Below are positions 7,394 through 14,106 of a stretch of DNA of 43,545 nucleotides, piece by piece (the first letter of the stretch is position 1; each line of letters starts with the position of its first letter). The DNA comes from Oscillospiraceae bacterium. Lineage in GTDB: Bacteria > Bacillota > Clostridia > Oscillospirales > UBA929. Made by a program: the position numbers and the translations under genes. The stretch lies in contig JAIRTA010000029.1 in the NCBI GenBank assembly GCA_031255175.1, positions 1 through 43,545 on the forward strand. The letters are read 5' to 3'. The notes beneath the pieces are model-generated. The model saw only the letters and a list, made by a program, of their open reading frames with translations, was not told the origin of the DNA and made no database searches.

Positions 7394-7422
7394 ACTATAG
7401 CACAGATCGAAAAAAGATGCAA
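7394..7422 (-). promoter_or_regulatory. Sigma-A-type promoter of the dockerin gene
   Basis: On the minus strand: -35 TTGCAT (7417-7422), 17-bp spacer, -10 TATAGT (7394-7399). The spacing is ideal, and the leader is about 80 nt. Confidence 0.7.
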
Positions 7423-7538
7423 TAGCTTTTTTGAAATTTTGCGCGCGGGCCCGGAATTTTTTGTCTGTTCGGAGCGCCGCCCGCATAAGGTGATGACATA
7501 GGACCGCCGCCGCGAGGCGGCGTGGGGAGGGGTTCGTC

Positions 7539-8693
7539 ATGCGAAACATCACGCAAACATGGAAGTCTTTGCTGTGTCTCTTTGGGCTGCTGCTGGGCGC
7601 GGCCGGTATGCCCACCGGCGCGGCCGCCGCGCCGGCCGCCCCCTCTGTGAGCGCGCCCGCCGCCCTCTTAATGGAAAAAGAGACCGGGCAGATCCTCTTT
7701 GCCAAAAACCCCGACACGCCGCGCGCGCCGGCCAGCGTCACCAAGGTCATGACGCTGCTGCTCGCGATGGAGGCACTGGAACGGGGCGCGCTGCGGCTCG
7801 ACGAGCTTGTGACCGTCAGCCGGGCCTCGCAGAATATGGGCGGGTCGCAGGTCTTCCTCGCCGAGGGGGAGCAATACACGGTGGACGACCTGCTCAAGGC
7901 CGTCGTCATCGCCTCCGGCAACGACGCCGCCGTGGCGCTGGCCGAGCACATGGCCGGCTCGGAAGAGGTCTTTGTGGCGCGGATGAACGAGCGGGCGGCG
8001 CAGCTCGGCATGACCGGCACGGTGTTTCTCGACTGTACGGGGCTCAGGGGCGGCGGGCATGTCTCCACCGCGCGGGACATCGCCCTCATGTCGCGCGCGC
8101 TGCTGGCGCACCCGGAGATCCGGGACTACACAACCGTCTGGACAGACAGCCTCCGGGACGGTTCCTTCATCCTCAACAACACAAACCGGCTCATCCGCAC
8201 CTACCCCGGCGCGACCGGGCTGAAGACGGGCAGCACCAGCCTGGCGCGGTTCTGCCTGTCCGCAACGGCGGAGCGAAACGGTATGGAACTCATTGCGGTC
8301 ATCCTGGGCGCGGACACCTCGGCACAGCGCTTTGAAGACGCGCACACGCTGCTGGACTTCGGCTTTGCCCACTACACGCTGGCCGCCGCCTTTCCCGACG
8401 AGGTGCTCCGGCCCGTGCCGGTGCTCCTCGGGCGGCAGGCCGAGGTGCAGCCACGCCTCCTGTCCGACACGCGCGTGCTGGTGGAGAAAGAACAGCTGGA
8501 CGCGCTGCGCCGGGACGTGGATCTGTCCGAAGACGTGCGCGCGCCGGTGCAGGCCGGCCAAAAACTCGGGGAGCTGCGCGTCTGCCTGGGCGAGCGGGTC
8601 TTGGCCCGCGTTCCCATTGTGGCCGCCGAGTCCGTCGCGCGCCTCACCTGGTTTGATCTCGTGACCCGGATGGCCCGCACCATATACCGCTGA
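7539..8693 (+). CDS. Serine-type D-Ala-D-Ala carboxypeptidase (DacF/PBP5-like)
   Basis: Low-molecular-weight penicillin-binding protein, 384 aa. It removes the terminal D-Ala from peptidoglycan stem peptides outside the membrane. A signal peptide is present (LLCLFGLLLGAAG, cleavage near AAAAP). Catalytic motifs are SVTK (S66 nucleophile, K69), SGN (126-128) and KTGS (K229). The C-terminal 110 residues form the beta-sandwich of the S11 peptidase family, ending in an amphipathic segment (TWFDLVTRMARTIY) that could bind the membrane. GGGAGG lies ahead of the ATG, after a 7-bp GC-rich hairpin (7505-7522) in the leader. DacF and DacB homologues act in spore cortex formation in Bacillus; such a role here is inference. 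Confidence 0.92.
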   Translation: MRNITQTWKSLLCLFGLLLGAAGMPTGAAAAPAAPSVSAPAALLMEKETGQILFAKNPDTPRAPASVTKVMTLLLAMEALERGALRLDELVTVSRASQNMGGSQVFLAEGEQYTVDDLLKAVVIASGNDAAVALAEHMAGSEEVFVARMNERAAQLGMTGTVFLDCTGLRGGGHVSTARDIALMSRALLAHPEIRDYTTVWTDSLRDGSFILNNTNRLIRTYPGATGLKTGSTSLARFCLSATAERNGMELIAVILGADTSAQRFEDAHTLLDFGFAHYTLAAAFPDEVLRPVPVLLGRQAEVQPRLLSDTRVLVEKEQLDALRRDVDLSEDVRAPVQAGQKLGELRVCLGERVLARVPIVAAESVARLTWFDLVTRMARTIYR

Positions 8694-8725
8694 ACACCGC
8701 TGAATACCGCCGAATGCCGCCCGAT
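8686..8725 (+). repeat. Four tandem decamers at the 3' end of the carboxypeptidase gene
   Basis: ACCGCTGAAC, ACCGCTGAAT, ACCGCCGAAT and GCCGCCCGAT follow one another with a 10-nt period. The first unit contains the TGA stop of the carboxypeptidase gene. Confidence 0.7.
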
Positions 8726-8888
8726 GCGCACATTTTCCATTGTCTTCCTCTCCTGGTAGTCAATTTCTGGACGCCACGCACAATGCGCCCGGCCGCGCGG
8801 GGAAATCTCTCTCTCTGCGCGGCAGATTTTGTTCCGTTTTCGGGGTAATCTTTGTGCGTCTGTCGGGCCGAAAACAGCGGGATTCTTT

Positions 8889-8914
8889 TAAGTTCCCCCA
8901 ACATTTTTCGATAT
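8889..8914 (+). promoter_or_regulatory. Candidate sigma-D (sigma-28) promoter of the fliD operon
   Basis: TAAG (8889-8892), 15 nt, then TCGATAT (8908-8914), against the Bacillus sigma-D pattern TAAA-N15-CCGATAT. This is ten of eleven or nearly so and sits about 70 nt before fliD, as expected for a late flagellar gene. Confidence 0.5.
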
Positions 8915-8982
8915 ATATAGTGTAAGGAAACAAGAATGCCGCGTGGGCGCGAGCCGGCGCGGCCGCAAAGGAGGCACTTCTT

Positions 8983-10491
8983 ATGGCCATCACCCCTCTG
9001 AGCAACCAGATCCGACTCACCGGCTTGACTTCAGGGTTGGACACAGAGAAGATCATCTCAGACCTCACACGCATCCAGCGGATGAAATATGATCGGATGT
9101 ACCAATCCAAAACCCAGGCCGAGTGGAAGCGCGACGCCTACACCGACACCAACAACATCCTGAGAAAATTCCGTGACGAGTACGCCAGTTTCCTCTCGGC
9201 GCAAAACAATCTGTTGAGTGCCGGGACTTACAAAAATTTCCAAGTCGATCTGGCGAGCAATCCGTACCTCAGCGTCACGGCCACAACCAACGCCCGGGAG
9301 GGCGCCTTTTCCGTGGAGGTCCTTCGCCTGGCGCACGGCGACAAGTTGACGAGTGGGGCTCCGGTGGCGGGCGGAGACGGTTTTTCGGCCACCGATGTGG
9401 CCAAGACGGCCGTCGAGTCGCTCACCTTCAAAAACGGACAGGCCCCGAGCGGCGACATCGCCTTTTCGATCAACGGCCACGATTTTTCGTTCAAGTCCAC
9501 CGATTCTCTCAAGACGATCATGGACACCGTAAACGCCAGTGACGCCGGCGTCTCGATGCGCTACTCACAGATCACCGACACCTTCACGCTGGAGTCAACC
9601 GGGTCCGACCCCGTCACAGTGACGGACGCCGCCGGCGGCTTTTTGGCCGCTGTCGGCCTGGACGGCAGCAGCGCTCCCGTCCACGACACGGCTCAGAAGG
9701 CACAGATCAAGATAAACGGCGTCCTTTTGGAGCGCGACAGCAACGAATTTGAGCTGGACGGGATCTCCCTCAAACTGACGGACGTCACCAGCAGCGCGGT
9801 GAATTTCAACGTGAAACGCGACGTGAAGGGCGCGGTCGACACGATCAAGAGTTTTGTCCAGGCCTACAACACGTTGATGGATACCCTGTATGGAAAACTG
9901 TCTGAGAAGAAAAACTATAGCTATAAACCGCTCACCGAAGAGCAGCGCGCCGCGATCTCGGAGTCCGAAGCGACGCTGTGGGACGAGAAGGCCAAGAGCG
10001 GTCTGCTGCGCAGCGACCCGGCGCTGAAAAACCTGACCGACAGTTTGCGCACGGCCTTCTCCTCGACGGTCGAAGGCGTCGGCGGGCTCTCGGCCATCGG
10101 GCTGTCCGGCTCCGCCTACCGCTATCAGCAGCCCACGCACCTCGAGCTCGACGAGGACAAGCTGCGCGCCGCGCTGGAAACAGACGCGGACAATGTGTAC
10201 CGGCTCTTCGCCTCGCGCTCGGAGAGCGGCGGGCGGATCGACGCGGCCGGGTCGGGCTTTATGGTGCGCGTCGTGGACGCCATCGACCGGTTCACTTCGG
10301 AGACAACGGAAGTCAGCCTCAAGTCGCTGGGCCGCACGATCACCGACTGGGAGGATAAGATGACGGCCGAAAACACACGTCTCTACGCCCTCCAGGAGAG
10401 CTACTACAAAAAATTCGCCGCTATGGAGAGCGCGATCGCGAAGATGCAGAGCCAGACCAACGCACTCTCCGGCTTCTTCACGCAGACTTAA
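8983..10491 (+). CDS. fliD: Flagellar filament-capping protein FliD (HAP2)
   Basis: FliD caps the growing flagellum and folds incoming flagellin. The 502-aa product has the N-terminal FliD domain (RLTGLTSGLDTEKIISDLT, then a heptad-rich helix with RIQRMKYDRMYQSK), central beta domains, and a FliD_C segment with a long C-terminal coiled coil (LKSLGRTITDWEDKMTAEN onward, ending SQTNALSGFF). Length is normal for the family. ATG at 8983 with AAAGGAGG eight nt upstream. It heads a fliD-fliS-fliT order that is typical of Firmicutes. Flagellin and the rest of the machinery are not in this window. Confidence 0.95.
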   Translation: MAITPLSNQIRLTGLTSGLDTEKIISDLTRIQRMKYDRMYQSKTQAEWKRDAYTDTNNILRKFRDEYASFLSAQNNLLSAGTYKNFQVDLASNPYLSVTATTNAREGAFSVEVLRLAHGDKLTSGAPVAGGDGFSATDVAKTAVESLTFKNGQAPSGDIAFSINGHDFSFKSTDSLKTIMDTVNASDAGVSMRYSQITDTFTLESTGSDPVTVTDAAGGFLAAVGLDGSSAPVHDTAQKAQIKINGVLLERDSNEFELDGISLKLTDVTSSAVNFNVKRDVKGAVDTIKSFVQAYNTLMDTLYGKLSEKKNYSYKPLTEEQRAAISESEATLWDEKAKSGLLRSDPALKNLTDSLRTAFSSTVEGVGGLSAIGLSGSAYRYQQPTHLELDEDKLRAALETDADNVYRLFASRSESGGRIDAAGSGFMVRVVDAIDRFTSETTEVSLKSLGRTITDWEDKMTAENTRLYALQESYYKKFAAMESAIAKMQSQTNALSGFFTQT

Positions 10492-10573
10492 ACCCCAAAG
10501 CAACCCGGTCGGGTACCTCATCCGCCGCGCGCGGCGGTCCCCATAAAGTTTATGTCTTGGTGGAGGAATCACA

Positions 10574-10987
10574 ATGGCGGCCTATGCCAACCAGCGGACA
10601 AAAGCCAATCTCTATCGCCAGCAGCACGCCATGACGGCGGGCCCCGGCGAGCTGACGCTCATGCTCTACGACGGCTGCATCAAAAATATCAAGCAGGTGC
10701 AGCTCCATCTCCAAAACCGCGATATAGAGAAGGCCAACGAAACTTCTCTCAAAGCCCAGGCCATTCTCAGCGAACTGATGCGTACGTTAGACATGCAGTA
10801 TGAGATCTCGCAAGGGCTGTACCAGCTGTATGAATACATGCTGAGCGAGCTGGTCGCGGCCAATGTGAAAAAGGACGCCGGTCAGACGGATGCCGTCCTC
10901 GAACTGCTGGGAGAACTGCGCGACACCTGGCAGCAGGCCATCCGCCTCAACAGGCAGCAAATGATGGGAACGGGAGGATCCATATGA
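10574..10987 (+). CDS. fliS: Flagellin export chaperone FliS
   Basis: FliS binds the C-terminus of flagellin in the cytoplasm and prevents premature polymerisation. The 137-aa protein is a helical bundle with the typical N-terminal pattern AYANQRTKANLYRQQ followed by PGELTLMLYDGCIKNIKQ, and the later SQGLYQLYEYMLSELVAAN. AGGAGG lies seven nt before the ATG. Its stop overlaps the next start as ATGA, indicating translational coupling with the FliT-like gene. Confidence 0.93.
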   Translation: MAAYANQRTKANLYRQQHAMTAGPGELTLMLYDGCIKNIKQVQLHLQNRDIEKANETSLKAQAILSELMRTLDMQYEISQGLYQLYEYMLSELVAANVKKDAGQTDAVLELLGELRDTWQQAIRLNRQQMMGTGGSI

Positions 10988-11406
10988 AAAACCTTACCAC
11001 GCTGACAAGTTTCAAACCCCTTCTGGCCGAAAAGCGGGATCATCTGGAAGCCATTTTGGAGATCACGCTCCACCAGTCGGACGTGTTGGAGCACGACGAC
11101 GTGGACGAGCTGCTCCACAGTCTCGACGACCGTCAGAGCCATATAGACGCGATCAACGAGCTCGAGGCGGCCATGCCCGACCGCACGCTGCTGGTGCAGG
11201 ACCATGAGTCCGTACAGATGGCGATCACATGCAACCAACTGCTGGAGCGCATCCAGCAGCAGGACCGCCTCAACCAGCAGAAGGCGTCCGACCGGCTCGT
11301 CTTCTTAAAACGCCAGACACGCCGGGTGTCGCAGGGCCGGAGCGCCATACGCTACGATCCCGTTCCCGCCGGCGCCGGCGCCACCTACTTTGACCACCGC
11401 CGCTGA
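10984..11406 (+). CDS. FliT/FlgN-like flagellar chaperone
   Basis: Helical protein of 140 aa with long amphipathic stretches (LLAEKRDHLEAILEITLHQ; MAITCNQLLERIQQQDRLN). Position immediately after fliS, with an ATGA overlap, is the usual place for fliT in Firmicutes, so it is probably a FliD or hook-protein chaperone. Sequence motifs alone do not separate FliT from FlgN. The C-terminal 30 residues are basic and probably unstructured. It is the last gene before a strong terminator. Confidence 0.65.
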   Translation: MKNLTTLTSFKPLLAEKRDHLEAILEITLHQSDVLEHDDVDELLHSLDDRQSHIDAINELEAAMPDRTLLVQDHESVQMAITCNQLLERIQQQDRLNQQKASDRLVFLKRQTRRVSQGRSAIRYDPVPAGAGATYFDHRR

Positions 11407-11471
11407 GCCGGTCTTCCTCACATTGTCACAGGGCCCGTCCGCCGGCGCGCGCGGCGGCGGACGCCGTTTTG

Positions 11472-11509
11472 CCCCCTGTCCTCCGGTTCGCCCGGGGACA
11501 GGGGGTTTT
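11472..11509 (+). terminator. Rho-independent terminator of the fliD-fliS-fliT operon
   Basis: CCCCCTGTCC (11472-11481) pairs with GGACAGGGGG (11496-11505) and is followed by TTTT. Confidence 0.8.
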
Positions 11510-11525
11510 CGCGGCGGGCCGCACT

Positions 11526-11554
11526 TTGACAAACGCCCGCGCATGCGGTATGAT
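11526..11554 (+). promoter_or_regulatory. Sigma-A-type promoter of the rpiB operon
   Basis: -35 TTGACA (11526-11531), 17-bp spacer, -10 TATGAT (11549-11554). Near-consensus, about 50 nt before the rpiB start. Confidence 0.8.
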
Positions 11555-11605
11555 GAAGTATCAAAAATATATATCCGTTTGCGGGTATAGAACCGGGGTG
11601 AATCT

Positions 11606-12055
11606 ATGCGCATTGTGTTCGGCGCGGACCACGCGGCGGCGGCGCTGAAGCGTGAGATCATGGACCATGTGGCGGCGCAGGGCCACGAAGTGACGGACCT
11701 CGAAGGCGAGAGCAATGACTACCCCGTCACCGCGCGGGCAGCCGCGCAGGCGGTGTCCGAGGGGCGTTTTGACCGCGGGATGCTGTTTTGCGGCACGGGG
11801 CAGGGCATGATGCTGGCGGCCAACAAGGTGCGCGGCGTCCGCTGCGCCGTCTGCAGCGACCCCTACTCCGCCCTGATGGCGCGCCGCCACAACGACGCCA
11901 ACATGCTGGCGCTGGGCGCGCGCGTGCTGGGCGCGGAGCTCGCGAAGATGCTGGCGGATCTGTTTTTGTCCACCGACTTCGAGGGCGGGCGGCACCAGCG
12001 GCGGGTGTCTCTGATTGGGGCCATCGAGAATGAACGCGCGGAGGAAGGCACATGA
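11606..12055 (+). CDS. rpiB: Ribose-5-phosphate isomerase B (RpiB/LacAB family)
   Basis: Interconverts ribose 5-phosphate and ribulose 5-phosphate in the non-oxidative pentose phosphate pathway. The 149-aa length is normal. Visible family features are the N-terminal strand and phosphate-binding residues IVFGADHAAAALK, a YPVTARAAAQAVSEG helix and the catalytic cysteine in FCGTGQGMMLAANKVRGVRCA (split here between the cysteine loop and helix). HNDANMLALGARVLG matches the conserved C-terminal segment. The usual GIG after the cysteine reads GQG. Related LacAB or allose isomerases cannot be fully excluded. Its stop overlaps the next start (ATGA). Confidence 0.9.
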   Translation: MRIVFGADHAAAALKREIMDHVAAQGHEVTDLEGESNDYPVTARAAAQAVSEGRFDRGMLFCGTGQGMMLAANKVRGVRCAVCSDPYSALMARRHNDANMLALGARVLGAELAKMLADLFLSTDFEGGRHQRRVSLIGAIENERAEEGT

Positions 12056-12864
12056 AATGGTTTGAACGTTTTTGTCATCGCTACGAGCGCTTCGGCTTCA
12101 AACGGCTCACGACCGCCATTGCCCTGGGGCAGTGCCTTGTCGCGCTCATGGCCCTGTTTTTCGGGCCCACCGTGTTGTCTCTGCTCACCTTCCACCCCGT
12201 CCCTTTTCTGGCGGGTGAGTGGTGGCGCCTCGTGACCTTTCTGTTTGTCCCTTACAGCGGCAACGCCCTGACCATGCTGCTGTCGGCGTATTTCCTGTTT
12301 TGGCTCGGCCGGCACCTGGAGATGGAATGGGGCGCGATGAAGCTGACGATCTACTACCTCGCCGGCGTCTTGATGGCGCTCCTCTACAGCCTGCTGACGG
12401 GCGCGGCCGCCACGACGTTCTTTCTCAACATGTCCCTCTTCTTCGCGCTGGCCACCCTTCACCCGGACCAGACTCTCCTCCTGTTCTTTGTGCTCCCGCT
12501 CCGGTTTAAGTACGTGGCGCTGGCGGAGGCGGCGATCTTCATCCTCTGGCCGCTGCTGAGCATCCCCTTCACGCTGGCCAACCTGATGCCGCTCACCGCC
12601 GTTGCGAATTATCTGCTGTTCTTCGCGCCCACGCTCTTCAAGCTGGTGCGCCGGCCCCTGCAAACGAGCCGCCGGACCGTGGAGTTCAAATCCGAGGTGC
12701 GCCGCACCAGAGAGCGCCGGGGGTATATCCACAAATGCGCCGTCTGCGGCATCACCGACGCGGAGGCCCCCGATATGGAATTTCGCTACTGCTCCCTCTG
12801 CGCCGGCTACAAATGCTACTGCTCCGAGCACATCTTCAACCACGTCCACACGAAGATACAATGA
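12052..12864 (+). CDS. Rhomboid-like membrane protein, likely pseudoprotease, with C-terminal zinc ribbon
   Basis: Integral membrane protein of 270 aa with about six hydrophobic segments in a rhomboid/Der1-like arrangement. A basic N-terminus is followed by GEWWRLVTFLFVP and a helix ending FWLGRHLEMEWGAMK, a pattern common in rhomboids. The catalytic GxSG is replaced by LNMSLF, and the helix that should carry the catalytic histidine reads TAVANYLLFF, so proteolysis is unlikely. Residues about 225-265 form a soluble metal-binding module, CAVCG-x14-YCSLCAGYKCYCSEH. Start is fixed by the ATGA overlap with rpiB. Function unknown; it could bind or route membrane clients, as Der1-type pseudoproteases do. 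Confidence 0.75.
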   Translation: MKWFERFCHRYERFGFKRLTTAIALGQCLVALMALFFGPTVLSLLTFHPVPFLAGEWWRLVTFLFVPYSGNALTMLLSAYFLFWLGRHLEMEWGAMKLTIYYLAGVLMALLYSLLTGAAATTFFLNMSLFFALATLHPDQTLLLFFVLPLRFKYVALAEAAIFILWPLLSIPFTLANLMPLTAVANYLLFFAPTLFKLVRRPLQTSRRTVEFKSEVRRTRERRGYIHKCAVCGITDAEAPDMEFRYCSLCAGYKCYCSEHIFNHVHTKIQ

Positions 12865-12900
12865 CCGCCCTCTGCCCGGCGCGCATCTGGAGGTTGCCCC

Positions 12901-13974
12901 ATGCAAGACTTGCTGCTTTTGTCGAAAAACACGCCCGTCGCAAAGATCATCAACGGGGCGTTGGCGCCGCTGCTGCCGGCGCGCCTGCCGCTGTTTCTGC
13001 GGCGGACGGGCGACGCGCAAACGTGGCTTGCGTCGCGGGCCATTGACGGGCACCGCGCAAACTCGCGGCTTTTGAAGCGCGTCTTGCGTCTGGAACACAA
13101 AGACGACTTGACGGCGGTGCTGGCGGTGAACGCCGCCACCATCACCGACAACTACTGGGTAAAGCCGCTCTCCGACGTCTCCCTGCGGTATGAGGACGTC
13201 CGATTTCGGGTGAATCTGTTTGACGACCTGGCGCTGACCGGCGACGTCAACTCCTTCGACCGGCCGCCGGGCCGGACGCCGGAGCTCACAAACACAGGCA
13301 GCTTTGAAAAATGCTGGCGGCTCATCGACGGCGCGTGGTGGATGTTCAAATCCGGAAAACAGGAGGAACTGTTTTCTGAATTGCTGGCCGGCCGGCTGGG
13401 GGCGTTTTTGGGCCTGCCCGTGGCGGAGTACGAACCGGCGGACGGGTTTATCAAGAGCCGGGACTTTACGGACAACGCCCGCGTTGACTTCGAGCCCGCC
13501 CAAGGCGTCGTCGGGGACGAATCGGACTATGTGAAAATCTATGAGGCGTTCCGGGCCGTCGATGAAACCGTCGCCGCGCAGTATGTGCGGATGTGTTATT
13601 TCGACGGTCTGATCTTAAATATGGACCGGCATGAGAACAATTTCGGTGTCTTGCGCGACAGCGATACCGGCGCTGTGCTGTCCCTCGCGCCGTTTTATGA
13701 CCACAACATCGCGCTGGTGGCGCGCGGATACCCAAACCGTGAACCAAACGACCTGCTGATCACCGATTTCGCGGCGCTCATGCGGCACATCGGCGCGCCG
13801 CTGTCCGTGCGGCGGCTGACCGAAGAGGACGTCTCCGCGCTGGCCGCGGACATCCCTTTCACGCCGCCCGCAACAGACGCCGTACCCGACCCCCGCGCAT
13901 TCACCGCCCGGTACGTCATCCGCCGCCAAACGGCGCTGGCGGCACGGTGCGGCGCGCTGATGCGGTATGTTTGA
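12901..13974 (+). CDS. HipA-like protein kinase, stand-alone
   Basis: Protein of 357 aa related to the HipA/PI3K-like kinase fold. The C-terminal lobe shows the catalytic loop LNMDRHENNFG (Asp and Asn of the NxDRHxxN motif) and the metal-binding APFYDHN, in the correct order. The N-terminal half has a conserved-looking core with FKSGKQEELFSELLAGRLG instead of a recognisable HipA N1 domain. No HipB-type antitoxin gene is adjacent; the upstream genes are rpiB and the rhomboid-like gene. GGAGG precedes the ATG by 7 nt. A second member of the same family is at 27260-28444. Substrate unknown; HipA itself phosphorylates glutamyl-tRNA synthetase, which should not be assumed here. Confidence 0.7.
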   Translation: MQDLLLLSKNTPVAKIINGALAPLLPARLPLFLRRTGDAQTWLASRAIDGHRANSRLLKRVLRLEHKDDLTAVLAVNAATITDNYWVKPLSDVSLRYEDVRFRVNLFDDLALTGDVNSFDRPPGRTPELTNTGSFEKCWRLIDGAWWMFKSGKQEELFSELLAGRLGAFLGLPVAEYEPADGFIKSRDFTDNARVDFEPAQGVVGDESDYVKIYEAFRAVDETVAAQYVRMCYFDGLILNMDRHENNFGVLRDSDTGAVLSLAPFYDHNIALVARGYPNREPNDLLITDFAALMRHIGAPLSVRRLTEEDVSALAADIPFTPPATDAVPDPRAFTARYVIRRQTALAARCGALMRYV

Positions 13975-14001
13975 CACGGCGCAAACCGCGCCGTCTTGAC
14001 A

Positions 14002-14043
14002 AAAAAGAATCGGTATAGCACAGGTGCTATACCGATTCTTTTT
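14002..14043. terminator. Bidirectional terminator between convergent genes
   Basis: AAAAAGAATCGGTATAGCAC (14002-14021) and its exact complement (14024-14043) flank a 2-nt centre. The A-run and T-run let it serve the plus-strand kinase gene and the minus-strand amidohydrolase gene. Confidence 0.88.
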
Positions 14044-14106
14044 GTTGGTACTTATCTCATATGTGACTTTGCGGGTCAAGGCCCTGCGGGTTTTGTTTTT
14101 CCAATT

